Below, piece after piece: positions 9,107 to 16,835 of a DNA stretch of 24,887 bases (within the stretch, counting starts at the first letter, position 1; each line of letters begins with the position of its first letter). Made by a program: the position numbers and the translations under genes. Source of the stretch: DASWOJ01 sp036398775 (GTDB taxonomy: Bacteria; Pseudomonadota; Alphaproteobacteria; Acetobacterales; Acetobacteraceae); the NCBI GenBank assembly GCA_036398775.1, contig DASWOJ010000401.1:1-24887 (forward strand), written 5' to 3'. A model generated the notes under the pieces. The model was not told the origin of the DNA. It made no database searches and worked only from the letters and a program-made list of their open reading frames with translations.

Positions 9107-10306
9107 ATGAGGATCACCGGCATCGAGACGCTGCGCACGGCCGAGTTCGCCAACGTCCTGTGGGTCCGCGTCCACACCGACGCCGGCGTGACCGGCCTGG
9201 GCGAGACGTTCTACGGCGCCGGCGCGGTCGAGGCGCACCTGCACGACGTGCTCGCCCGGCGCCTGCTGGGCCGCAATCCCCTGCACATCGAGGCACTGCA
9301 CCGCGAGATGCTGAACCTGCCGATGGCCCAGGCCAGCACGGGGGTGGAATATCGCGCGGCGTCGGCGGTGGACATCGCGCTGTGGGACCTGTTCGGCAAG
9401 GTGTGCAACCAGCCGGTCCATCAGATGCTGGGCGGGCTGTGCCGGCCTCGGCAGCGCATCTACAACACCTGCGCCGGCTACGGCTACGTCCGGTCCAACG
9501 ACATCAAGCCGGTGTCCACCTGGAATTTCGACGACGCCGCCGGCCCCTACGAGGACCTGCAGGGCTTCATGACCCGTGCGGACGCTGTGGCGGAGAGCCT
9601 GCTCGAATCCGGCATCACCGCCATGAAGATCTGGCCCTTCGACCCCGCCGCCATCGAGAACGACGGCATGCACATCACGCCCGCGCAGCTCAAGGCGGCG
9701 CTCGACCCGTTTGAGCGCATCCGCCGCGCGGTGGGCGACGGGATGGAGATCATGGTGGAGTTCCACTCGCTCTGGAACCTGCCGATGGCCAAGAAGCTGG
9801 CGAAATATCTCGAACCTTATAAGCCCACCTGGTTCGAGGACCCGATCCGGATGAACTCGCCGCAGGCCCTGGCGGAGTATGCCCGCAGCACGGACGTATG
9901 GGTCTGCGCCAGTGAAACCCTCGGCAGCCGGTTCGCCTACAAGGACTACCTGGACCGGGACGCCATCGGGATCGTGATGGCCGACCTGTGCTGGACCGGC
10001 GGGTTGACGGAGGGGCGCAAGATCGCCGCAATGGCCGACACCTACCACCGGCCCTTCGCACCGCATGACTGCGTGGGACCTGTGGGCTTCATCGCCGGCA
10101 TCCACGCCTCGTTCAGCCAGCCCAACACGCTGATCCAGGAAAGCGTGCGGGCGTTCTACACCGGATGGTATAAGGAATTGGTGACGGTGATGCCCGACAT
10201 ACGCGGCGGCTACGTTTATCCGATGGAAGGGCCGGGCCTGGGCACCGAGCTGCTGCCGGCAGTGTTCGAGCGGCCGGACCTCACCGTGCGCCGGTCGGAG
10301 GCCTAG
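9107..10306 (+). CDS. Enolase-superfamily sugar-acid dehydratase (mandelate racemase/galactonate dehydratase-like)
   Basis: This 399-residue protein has the two-domain enolase-superfamily layout: an N-terminal capping domain (about 1-125) and a TIM barrel. Metal ligands are E218, E244 and E270 (in VEFHS, WFEDP and CASETLGS), spaced by 26 residues as in this superfamily. H220, two residues after the first ligand, and H320 in APHDCVGP, 50 residues after the third, match the acid/base histidines of D-galactonate dehydratase, so abstraction of the C2 proton and loss of water from C3 of an aldonate is expected. Odd points are Glu rather than Asp as first ligand and KIW where mandelate racemase has KxK. 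It is followed after three bases by the SDR gene. The product would be a 2-keto-3-deoxy acid; the substrate is unassigned. Confidence 0.85.
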   Translation: MRITGIETLRTAEFANVLWVRVHTDAGVTGLGETFYGAGAVEAHLHDVLARRLLGRNPLHIEALHREMLNLPMAQASTGVEYRAASAVDIALWDLFGKVCNQPVHQMLGGLCRPRQRIYNTCAGYGYVRSNDIKPVSTWNFDDAAGPYEDLQGFMTRADAVAESLLESGITAMKIWPFDPAAIENDGMHITPAQLKAALDPFERIRRAVGDGMEIMVEFHSLWNLPMAKKLAKYLEPYKPTWFEDPIRMNSPQALAEYARSTDVWVCASETLGSRFAYKDYLDRDAIGIVMADLCWTGGLTEGRKIAAMADTYHRPFAPHDCVGPVGFIAGIHASFSQPNTLIQESVRAFYTGWYKELVTVMPDIRGGYVYPMEGPGLGTELLPAVFERPDLTVRRSEA

Positions 10307-10309
10307 GGT

Positions 10310-11077
10310 ATGTCCACGCATTTGTTCGACCTGACCGGGCGCGTAGCACTCGTCACGGGATCGTCGCGCGGGCTTGGGCGCGCGATGGCGGAGGGGCTGG
10401 CGCAGGCCGGGGCCGCCGTGGTGCTGAACGGCGCCGACGCCGGGCGGCTGGCGGAGGCCGCGGCGGCGATGCGCAGCGCCGGGCACACCGTGCACGAGGC
10501 GGGGTTCGACGTGACGGACGAGGCGGCGGTGACCGCGGCCTTCGCGGCGCTGGACGCCCAGGGCGTCGCCGTGGACATCCTGGTGAACAACGCCGGCATC
10601 CAGTTCCGCCGGCCGATGGTGGAGCTGGACACGGCGGACTGGCGCCGGGTGATCGAGACCAACCTGACCAGCGCCTTCGTGATCGGTCGGGAGGCCGCGC
10701 GCCGGATGATCCCCCGCGGGCGCGGCAAGATCGTCAACATCGGCTCGCTGACCAGCGCGCTCGCGCGGGCCACCGTCGCGCCGTACACGGTCGCCAAGGG
10801 CGGCATCAAGATGCTGACCCAGGCCATGACGGCGGAGTGGGCCGCCCACGGCATCCAGGCCAACGCCATCGGCCCCGGATACATGCTGACGGACATGAAC
10901 CAGGCGCTGGTGGACGACCCGGCGTTCAACGCCTGGGTGGTCGGCCGCACCCCCGCCCGGCGCTGGGGCAAGCCGGACGAGCTGGTGGGCGCGGCGGTGT
11001 TCCTGTCGTCTTCCGCGTCGGACTACGTGAACGGCCAGATCATCTATGTGGATGGCGGGATGATCGCCGTGCTCTGA
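10310..11077 (+). CDS. idnO: Gluconate 5-dehydrogenase-type short-chain dehydrogenase
   Basis: This 255-residue classical SDR most resembles gluconate 5-dehydrogenase (5-keto-D-gluconate 5-reductase). The cofactor motif is TGSSRGLG (16-23), NNAG is at 93-96, and the catalytic residues are S146 and Y159-x3-K163. The N-terminal FDLTGRVALVTGSSRGLGRA and C-terminal VNGQIIYVDGG segments are typical of that subgroup. R20 in the glycine-rich loop suggests NADP(H), though this is weak evidence. A GGAGG inside the 3' end of the dehydratase gene (10297-10301) serves as its ribosome binding site, so the two genes form an operon. It could alternatively oxidise a 2-keto-3-deoxy acid, as SDRs do beside enolase-type dehydratases in fuconate or rhamnonate pathways. 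Confidence 0.82.
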   Translation: MSTHLFDLTGRVALVTGSSRGLGRAMAEGLAQAGAAVVLNGADAGRLAEAAAAMRSAGHTVHEAGFDVTDEAAVTAAFAALDAQGVAVDILVNNAGIQFRRPMVELDTADWRRVIETNLTSAFVIGREAARRMIPRGRGKIVNIGSLTSALARATVAPYTVAKGGIKMLTQAMTAEWAAHGIQANAIGPGYMLTDMNQALVDDPAFNAWVVGRTPARRWGKPDELVGAAVFLSSSASDYVNGQIIYVDGGMIAVL

Positions 11078-11085
11078 CGCCGCCT

Positions 11086-12120
11086 TCAGGCGACTTCCCG
11101 CACCTGGCTGCGGTCCAGGTGCAGCCAGACCTGCTCCCCGCGGCGCAGGGTGGGGACGCTGGAGCGGTTCAGGGTGTCCACCTTCAGCTCCGTCCCGCAA
11201 GCTAGGACCAGGTAGCGCAGCACCGGACCATGCACGCGAAGGTCGGTGACGGCCGCCTCCACCCACAGCCCGTCCCCGCCTGTTGCCGGCGGCACCGGCA
11301 GCAGGTCGAACGCCTCGGGATGCACAGCCCAGGCGCAGCCGGCGTGCTGGCCGAACAGGCGGCCAACTGCGTCAGGCTCCAGCACGTTGAAGTCGCCGAT
11401 GAACCCGGCGACGAAGCGGGTGGCCGGGCGGTCATACACCTCCCGCGCTGGGCCGGCCTGCACGATGCGCCCGGCGCTCATCACCGCGACCTGGTCGCCC
11501 AGCACCAGCGCTTCCTCCTGGTCATGGGTGACCAGGATGGCGGTGAAGCCGGTTTCGCGCTGCAGCCGCTTCAGCTCGTCTCGCAGGCGCTTGCGTATCT
11601 GCGCGTCGAGCGCGGACAGCGGCTCGTCCAGCAGCAGCAGGACCGGCTCCAGCACCAGGGCGCGGGCCAGGGCGACACGCTGCTTCTGCCCGCCGGACAG
11701 CGCCGCCGGGCGGGCGTCGGCGCGGGGCGCCAACTCCATCAACTCCAAAGCGGCGTCCACCTTGGCCGCCACCTCCGCACGCGATAGCCGCCGCCCTTCC
11801 ATGCCGGACCGCTGCTGCTGCAAGCCGAAAGCGAGGTTCTGCCGCACCGTCATGTTGGGGAACAGCGCATAGTGCTGGAACGTCATGGCGATGCCGCGCG
11901 CCTGCGGCGGCAGCCGGGTCGCGTCCTTGCCGCCGATCTCCAGCACGCCCGCGTCCGGCTGCACCAGCCCGGCGACCGCGCGCAGCAGCGTCGTCTTGCC
12001 GCAGCCGGACGGCCCCAGCAGGATGCACATCTCGCCCTGCGCCACGTCCAGGTCCACCCCGGCGAACACGGGCGTGTCGCCGTATGACTTGGCGAAGCCG
12101 CGGATGCGGACCAGGCTCAT
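11086..12120 (-). CDS. ABC importer ATP-binding protein (PotA/FbpC-like)
   Basis: This 344-residue ATPase has Walker A GPSGCGKTT (36-44), a Q-loop in TFQHYALFPNMTV (Q82), signature LSGGQKQR (141-148), Walker B LLLLDEP (161-167) and H-loop H199 in VTHDQEEA. A C-terminal TOBE-type domain (about 270-344) fits the spermidine/putrescine/iron importer class. It is the last gene of the minus-strand row and should pair with the two permeases and binding protein encoded upstream. A 111-base gap containing a REP-like palindrome separates it from the permease gene, unlike the overlapping joints in the rest of the operon. Its stop lies eight bases from the stop of the convergent SDR gene. Confidence 0.9.
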   Translation of the reverse strand: MSLVRIRGFAKSYGDTPVFAGVDLDVAQGEMCILLGPSGCGKTTLLRAVAGLVQPDAGVLEIGGKDATRLPPQARGIAMTFQHYALFPNMTVRQNLAFGLQQQRSGMEGRRLSRAEVAAKVDAALELMELAPRADARPAALSGGQKQRVALARALVLEPVLLLLDEPLSALDAQIRKRLRDELKRLQRETGFTAILVTHDQEEALVLGDQVAVMSAGRIVQAGPAREVYDRPATRFVAGFIGDFNVLEPDAVGRLFGQHAGCAWAVHPEAFDLLPVPPATGGDGLWVEAAVTDLRVHGPVLRYLVLACGTELKVDTLNRSSVPTLRRGEQVWLHLDRSQVREVA

Positions 12121-12157
12121 GCCAACGGCCTCTCGTATTGATCTTCAGGCTGCCGAG

Positions 12158-12203
12158 CCGTCATTGCGAGCCGCTTGCGGCGCGGCGATCCTCGCAATGA
12201 CGG
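12158..12203. repeat. REP-like palindrome inside the ABC operon
   Basis: Perfect 13-base arms CCGTCATTGCGAG (12158-12170) and CTCGCAATGACGG (12191-12203) flank a 20-base centre that itself starts with a small hairpin (ccgcttgcgg). Repeats with a TCATTGCGAG/CTCGCAATGA core are dispersed in many proteobacterial genomes. Here it sits between the second permease and the ATPase genes, where it can form a strong hairpin in the mRNA and may tune their relative expression. Confidence 0.8.
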
Positions 12204-12231
12204 AAACAGTCGGATCGAAGGCCGGTTAGCA

Positions 12232-13053
12232 TCATGCCGGATGCCGCCGCAGGGTTGACAGGGCCACCACGGTCGAGAGCCACATCGCGGCGAAGTAAAC
12301 CACCACGATCACCGCCGTGACCTGCCCGACCTTCTGCCGCTGTCCGAACAGGTAGATCGCCAGAGTTTGGAAGTTGCCGCCCACCAGCATGTTGGCGAAC
12401 ACGAACTCGGCAAAGCTCAGCGCGAACACCATGGACAGCCCGACCACCAGGCCCGGCGCGACGCAGGGCAGGATCACCCGCCGGGTGATGACCAGGTCGC
12501 TTGCCCCCACCAAGTGCCCGGCGTCCAGCAGCTCATGCACTGGCAGCGCCCGCAGGTTGTTCTTGAGCGGCAAGTAGAGCAACGGGAACGCGAGAGGCAG
12601 GTAGCCCAGCAGCAGTATCCAGGGGGTGCCGATCAGCACCAGCGGGTCGTTGGCATAGATGCCCAGCAGCCCCACCACCAGCACGACCTGCGGCAGCGCA
12701 TAGGGCAGCACCACCAGCCGCTCCATCCAGCGGTCCAACCAAGGCAGGTAGCAGTGCGCCGCAAGGATGGCCGGCACGCTGACGAGCACCTGCAGTACGA
12801 CCGACCCGGCGGCAATGAACAGGGAGCGGCCCAGCGCCGCCTGGAATGCCGGGTTGCCCAGCACCGTGCCAAACCATCCCAGCGTCAGCCCGTCCGGAAC
12901 CAGGCCGGAATACCAGTCCGTCGCCACGGCATTGACGCCCACCGCGAGCACCGGCAGCAGCAGCAGGGCCGACACCACCCCGATGAGCACCCGGTCGGCC
13001 AGCGCCCCCGGCTGTCCAGTACCGCGCATCATGGCCCCGCGCGTCTCAGCCAC
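12232..13053 (-). CDS. ABC importer permease, second subunit
   Basis: This 273-residue inner-membrane subunit has about six membrane segments and the EAA-type cytoplasmic loop at about 175-200 (LLDAGHLVGASDLVITRRVILP), which docks on the ATPase. It belongs to the PotC/PhnV/FbpB-type permeases. The longest frame starts with GTG at 13053 and overlaps the preceding permease stop by eight bases, favouring translational coupling. ATG codons at 13032 and 13029, preceded by GGGG, are alternatives that would shorten the cytoplasmic tail by seven or eight residues. With the first permease it should form a heterodimeric channel. Confidence 0.85.
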   Translation of the reverse strand: MAETRGAMMRGTGQPGALADRVLIGVVSALLLLPVLAVGVNAVATDWYSGLVPDGLTLGWFGTVLGNPAFQAALGRSLFIAAGSVVLQVLVSVPAILAAHCYLPWLDRWMERLVVLPYALPQVVLVVGLLGIYANDPLVLIGTPWILLLGYLPLAFPLLYLPLKNNLRALPVHELLDAGHLVGASDLVITRRVILPCVAPGLVVGLSMVFALSFAEFVFANMLVGGNFQTLAIYLFGQRQKVGQVTAVIVVVYFAAMWLSTVVALSTLRRHPA

Positions 13054-13864
13054 GGTGCCGGCGCAGCAGGAGCTGGTCCACCAGGATCGGCACCAGCAGC
13101 ACCAGCACCAGCAGCACAGCCAACGCGTTGGCCAGGTTTGGATCGGTGAACACGTCGCCGGCCACCAGCTCGCCGATGCGGATCGTCACCAGGTTGGCGC
13201 CGCCGCCGATCAGCGCGTATGCCGTGGCATAGGTACCCATCGCGTTGGCGAACAGCAGGATGAAGCTGCCGGCCAGGCTGGGCGCCAGCACCGGCAGGCC
13301 GATGCGCAGCCAGAAGGTCAGGCGGGATGCGCCCATCAGCCGGGCCTGCTCGTGCAGGTCCGGCGTCAGCGCGCCCAGGCTCGGGAACAGCACCAGCACG
13401 GCGAACGGCACCTGGAAGTAGGCGTAAACCAGCATCAGGCCCTGCAGGGAGTAGATGTTGAAGTCCTGCACCAGCCCCGACCGCACTAGCAGCAGCGTCA
13501 CGACGCCGTTCACCCCGGCCAGGATGGTGAAGGCGAGCGCCAGCGGCACGCCGACAAAGTTGCTGGCGACGTTGAACAGCGTCAGGAAGCGCCGCTGCAC
13601 CGGCGGCGTCCGGCGGTGCAGCGCCAGCGCCAGCGGCAGGCCGATGCCCAGGCCGATTGCGCTGGTCAGCAGTGACACCTGGATGCTGGTGGCGAAGGCC
13701 CCCCGGTAGAAGCGGCTGCCCAGCAGCGCGCCATAGTTGCCCAGGGACCACTCGCCTTCGCGCACGAAGCTGCCGGACAGCACGGACAGCGCCGGCAGCA
13801 CCTCGAACCCTAGCACGGCCACGATGAAGGGAGCGGCCCAGAGGACCACAAGGCGCCGGGTCAC
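13046..13864 (-). CDS. ABC importer permease, first subunit
   Basis: This 272-residue inner-membrane protein has about six membrane segments. The first follows a very short N-terminal tail (MTRR), and the EAA-type loop is at about 172-195 (EQARLMGASRLTFWLRIGLP). It resembles PotB/PhnU-type permeases. The start is GTG at 13864, overlapping the TGA stop of the phosphatase-like gene as GTGA, so the two are translationally coupled. That tight joint implies the hydrolase and transporter work together. The downstream permease gene overlaps its stop in turn. Confidence 0.85.
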   Translation of the reverse strand: MTRRLVVLWAAPFIVAVLGFEVLPALSVLSGSFVREGEWSLGNYGALLGSRFYRGAFATSIQVSLLTSAIGLGIGLPLALALHRRTPPVQRRFLTLFNVASNFVGVPLALAFTILAGVNGVVTLLLVRSGLVQDFNIYSLQGLMLVYAYFQVPFAVLVLFPSLGALTPDLHEQARLMGASRLTFWLRIGLPVLAPSLAGSFILLFANAMGTYATAYALIGGGANLVTIRIGELVAGDVFTDPNLANALAVLLVLVLLVPILVDQLLLRRHRG

Positions 13865-14670
13865 AGCAGGGCCGGGTTGGCGGACATACCGTCATGCGGC
13901 ACGCCCATCAGGGCGCAGGCGGTGCCGGCGATCTCGGTCTGCCGGAGCGCGATCCCTTCCGGCGACCGTCCCGCGCCAAAGAGCCAGAACGGCACCAGCG
14001 TTTCGTCAGGGCCGGGGCCGCCGTGGCTGCCGTCGTCGCCCATGCCGTGATCGCTGGTGACGATGACAGCGTATCCTTCGCTCAGCCAGGCCGGCATGTG
14101 CCGGGCCAGCAGCTCGTCCGCATGCCTGGCGGCCGCCCGGTATTCCTTGCTGGCCCCGCCGTGCCGGTGCCCGGCGTCGTCTATGCCCATGGAATGAACC
14201 AGCAGGAAGTGCGGCCCATGCTGCCGGTGCAACGCCTCCGCATCGGCGAACAGGTGGTCGTCCGGATAGCCGTCCCGCCAATAGAACAGGCCGTGCTGGA
14301 TGGTGGCGGCGGGGTCGTGCGTCACGCGGTGCGCCGGCTGGAACGGCGCCTGGTTATACAGCTCCGAGAACCAGTGATAGGCGGCTGCGGCAGTCGTCCC
14401 GCCGGCCTGCCTCGTGTGGTCGAACACGCTGGGGTGCTGCGACCGGCGCACCACGCCGTTGCCGGTGATGCCGCTGCGGACCGGAGGCACGCCGGTCATC
14501 AGGGTTTCATAAAGCGGCCGGGACAGGCTGGGCAGTTCCGCCGCCACCGGGATGCAGGACCGCCCGGCGGCTGCGGCCTCCGCCTGCACGTAGCCCATGC
14601 AGGTGCCCGCCGCATCCAGGCGCAGCCCGTCCAGGAGCACGAAGATCAGGCGCTGGGCAGGAGTCAGCAC
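13861..14670 (-). CDS. Alkaline phosphatase superfamily hydrolase (nucleotide pyrophosphatase/phosphodiesterase-like)
   Basis: This 269-residue protein matches the type I phosphodiesterase/nucleotide pyrophosphatase branch of the alkaline phosphatase superfamily. Metal and catalytic residues visible are D14 in VLLDGLR, S50 at the position of the Thr/Ser nucleophile (PSLSRPLYETLMTG), D164 and H168 in IDDAGHRHG, and D206-H207 in SDHGMG; H215 is a candidate last ligand. It is shorter than typical 400-residue relatives and has no signal peptide, so it should act in the cytoplasm. The gene lies between the binding protein (gap of four bases, GTG start at 14670) and the first permease (4-base overlap). 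Inference: it hydrolyses an imported phospho- or phosphono-conjugate. Phosphonoacetate hydrolase-like and phosphodiesterase activities are both possible. Confidence 0.8.
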   Translation of the reverse strand: MLTPAQRLIFVLLDGLRLDAAGTCMGYVQAEAAAAGRSCIPVAAELPSLSRPLYETLMTGVPPVRSGITGNGVVRRSQHPSVFDHTRQAGGTTAAAAYHWFSELYNQAPFQPAHRVTHDPAATIQHGLFYWRDGYPDDHLFADAEALHRQHGPHFLLVHSMGIDDAGHRHGGASKEYRAAARHADELLARHMPAWLSEGYAVIVTSDHGMGDDGSHGGPGPDETLVPFWLFGAGRSPEGIALRQTEIAGTACALMGVPHDGMSANPALL

Positions 14671-14674
14671 CCCC

Positions 14675-15733
14675 CTACATCTCGGTCAGCACCTTTTCCT
14701 GCCATAGGGCCGGGACCCGCTTCGCGCCGTCGCTCCACAGCACCGGGTTGATCGGGCGGGCCTTGGCGTATTGCGCCGTAGGCAGCAACTTGGCGCGGGT
14801 GGCGTCCGGCAGGGTCAGGTGGTCCACCCGGATCGGCCGGGCATAGCCGTCGGCGAGGTTGAGCTGGCCCTCGTCGCCGAAGATATACTCCCGCACCAGC
14901 CGCGCCGCATTCGGGTTCTTGGCGTATGGGTTGATGATCGTGGAGTAGCCGCTGGTGACGGAGCCGTCGGAGGGGATCACCGCCTCGAACCGCCCGCCGC
15001 CGACCTTGTCGCGGTAGCTCAGGGCGTTGAAGTCCCACATCAGCCCGACCTGTATCTCCCCGCGTCCCATGTTGGCCGGAAGCGCCGTGACGGTGAGCAG
15101 GCGCTTCTGCTTGGCGAGCCTGGCGAATAGGTCCATCGCCGGGTCGATCCGCCCCTCGTCGCCGCCCATGGCGATGGCGCAGGCCAGCACGGCGGCGTTG
15201 GACTGCGACGCCTTGCCCACGTCGCCCGCGGCTACCTTGTAGCTTCCGGTCAGCAGGTCCGCCCAGGAGCGCGGCGGGTTCGGCACGTCCTTCGCCACGA
15301 CGAAGGCGATGGTGCCGGTGTAGGCCAGCATCCAACGCCCGTCCGGATCGCGCGCCCATTCGGGGATCTGGTCGAACGTGCTGGGCTTGTAGGGGGCAGC
15401 CAGGCCGCGCTGCACCGCGACGCCGCAGAAGTCGAAGCCCACGTCGCCGATGTCCGCCGAGGCGTTGGAGCGTTCGGCAGCGAATTTCGCCAGCTCCTCG
15501 GCGCTGCTCATGTCGGTATCGGTGTGCTTCAGGCCGTACTTGGCGGTGACGGCCTTCCAGGTCGCCTCCCAGTTGGCCCAGTCGTCGGGCATGCCGACGC
15601 TGTTGACGGTGCCCTCCTTGCGGGCGCGCTCGATCAGATCGTCGGGCGGCGCGGCGCGGCTGGGGCCAGCCAGCAGGGACGCGGTACCCCCCAGGGACAG
15701 GGCCAGGCCGGCTCGTCGGGTCAGGTGGGTCAT
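14675..15733 (-). CDS. ABC importer substrate-binding protein (family 1, iron/2-AEP/polyamine-like)
   Basis: This 352-residue periplasmic protein begins with a signal peptide containing a twin arginine (LTRRAGLALSL, R6-R7), possibly a Tat signal, and a likely cleavage near residue 27 (PSRA-A). The mature part is a two-lobed type II binding protein with segments typical of family 1 proteins related to AfuA, PotD and PhnS (ERARKEGTVNSVG, DVGFDFCGVAVQRGL, INPYAKNPNAARLVREYIFGDEGQ). It should capture the substrate for the permeases encoded downstream. It is the first gene after a 265-base spacer, has an AGGCGA site five bases before ATG 15733, and has a strong dyad about 50 bases further upstream, so it probably starts its own transcript. 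The ligand is not evident. Confidence 0.85.
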   Translation of the reverse strand: MTHLTRRAGLALSLGGTASLLAGPSRAAPPDDLIERARKEGTVNSVGMPDDWANWEATWKAVTAKYGLKHTDTDMSSAEELAKFAAERSNASADIGDVGFDFCGVAVQRGLAAPYKPSTFDQIPEWARDPDGRWMLAYTGTIAFVVAKDVPNPPRSWADLLTGSYKVAAGDVGKASQSNAAVLACAIAMGGDEGRIDPAMDLFARLAKQKRLLTVTALPANMGRGEIQVGLMWDFNALSYRDKVGGGRFEAVIPSDGSVTSGYSTIINPYAKNPNAARLVREYIFGDEGQLNLADGYARPIRVDHLTLPDATRAKLLPTAQYAKARPINPVLWSDGAKRVPALWQEKVLTEM

Positions 15734-15780
15734 GCATTCGCCTGTTGTTGCGCTGGATTGAACGCTGCCGGAAATGGGTG

Positions 15781-15798
15781 CGGTCCGTCAACGGACCG
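15781..15798. promoter_or_regulatory. 18-bp dyad upstream of the binding-protein gene
   Basis: CGGTCCGT-CA-ACGGACCG has perfect 8-base arms with a two-base centre, 48 bases upstream of the binding-protein start. It is a candidate operator for transporter expression. The rest of the 265-base spacer to the RraA-family gene shows no gene or other clear structure. Confidence 0.5.
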
Positions 15799-15998
15799 AT
15801 ATGTGACGGCGCCGGGCCGCTGGGGTCGCAGGAGCGCTGCATCCCACCTTGGCTGCCGGCGCGATGCGGCGATATGGACTGACCGGAGCGCCAGCTACGT
15901 CATGGCTCTGCTGCCCGTCCAAGCCGCTCGGGCTGTTGCCAGGCCCACGGCGGCGCGATGATGACCTCTGGAATAGCCGGGACGACTGGTGGCCGGGA

Positions 15999-16718
15999 TC
16001 AGCGCCCCATCTTCGCCCGCCACTCCTTGAACAGGTCGAGGTTACTCTCGTCCGTTGGCGGATACAGCCCGATGGTGGCCTGCCCGCCGCGGACCCGTTC
16101 GGTGACGAAGTCCTCGTAGGCGGTCATCTCGGTGGCCTCGGCGGCCAGATCGTCCGCCAGGTGGGCGGGCAGGACGATGATGCCGTCCGCATCGCCCACG
16201 ATCACGTCACCCGGGAACACCGGGGCGTCGCCGCAGCCAATGGGCACCTGCACGTCTATGGCCTGGTGCAGCGTCAGGTTGGTCGGCGCGCTGGGACGGT
16301 GGTGGTAGGACGGCATGGCGAGGGCTGCGATCTCCGCGCTGTCGCGGAAGCCGCCGTCGGTGACGATGCCGGCGACGCCGCGCACCATCAGCCGCGTGAC
16401 CAGGATGCCGCCGGCCGACGCTGCGCGGGCGTCCTTGCGGCTGTCGATTACCAGCACGCAGCCGGGCGGGCAGTCCTCCACCGCCCGGCGCTGCGGGTGG
16501 GAGTGGTTGCGGAACACCGACATGTCGTTCAGGTCCTCGCGCGCCGGGATGTAGCGCAGGGTATAGGCCTCGCCGACCATCGAGTACTGCCCCGGCGGTG
16601 ACAGCGGATGCACGTCCTGGATCATCTGGTTCCGCAGGCCACGCTTGAACAACGCGGTGGCGAGGGTCGCGGTGCTGACCTGCTTCAGCTTGTCGCGGGT
16701 TTCAGGCTTCAATGGCAT
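15999..16718 (-). CDS. RraA/HMG aldolase family protein
   Basis: This 239-residue protein belongs to the RraA/4-hydroxy-4-methyl-2-oxoglutarate aldolase family. Conserved elements are the STATLATALFKRG N-terminal helix, the SAGGIL loop (101-106), and VTDGGFRD (119-126) with R125-D126, the pair that holds pyruvate and the divalent metal in family aldolases. The PGDVIVGDADGIIVLP segment (169-184) is also characteristic. Despite the name, many members are not RNase E regulators but metal-dependent retro-aldolases that release pyruvate. Encoded between a sugar-acid dehydratase and a transporter, it most likely cleaves a 2-keto-3-deoxy acid. It lies 116 bases downstream of the IlvD/Edd gene, across a strong RNA hairpin. 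An AAGGA nine bases before ATG 16718 supports the start. Confidence 0.85.
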   Translation of the reverse strand: MPLKPETRDKLKQVSTATLATALFKRGLRNQMIQDVHPLSPPGQYSMVGEAYTLRYIPAREDLNDMSVFRNHSHPQRRAVEDCPPGCVLVIDSRKDARAASAGGILVTRLMVRGVAGIVTDGGFRDSAEIAALAMPSYHHRPSAPTNLTLHQAIDVQVPIGCGDAPVFPGDVIVGDADGIIVLPAHLADDLAAEATEMTAYEDFVTERVRGGQATIGLYPPTDESNLDLFKEWRAKMGR

Positions 16719-16772
16719 CCTGTCTGGTCCTTAAGCAAACCTCTGGAGGTCCGGCGCATAGATAAGAAGCTA

Positions 16773-16835
16773 AGCAGGCGAGCGTGGCCTGGCACCGCCA
16801 AGAGTCATTCGTGTGACAGGCCGCGCAAGCCTGCT
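16773..16835 (-). promoter_or_regulatory. Intercistronic stem-loop overlapping the IlvD/Edd stop
   Basis: The spacer folds as a long interrupted stem: AGCAGGC (16773-16779) pairs with GCCTGCT (16829-16835), then after a 2x2 internal loop GCGxGGCCTG (16782-16791) pairs with CAGGCCxCGC (16817-16826) apart from one wobble or mismatch, closing on a 25-base loop (16792-16816). Coming directly after the dehydratase frame and before the aldolase gene, it may stop, process or stabilise the transcript. No U tract follows, so it is not a classical intrinsic terminator. Confidence 0.5.

Noticed and set aside
11081..11092. CGCCT-TC-AGGCG dyad between the convergent SDR and ATPase genes, considered as a bidirectional terminator.
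   Set aside because: The stem is only four or five pairs with an impossibly small loop and no T tracts on either side.
8954..11266. A frame open for over 700 codons upstream of the GntR-type gene, antisense to the dehydratase and SDR genes.
   Set aside because: The region is fully explained by two well-conserved plus-strand enzymes; the antisense reading is His/Arg/Gly-rich without any family, as expected from high-GC shadow frames.
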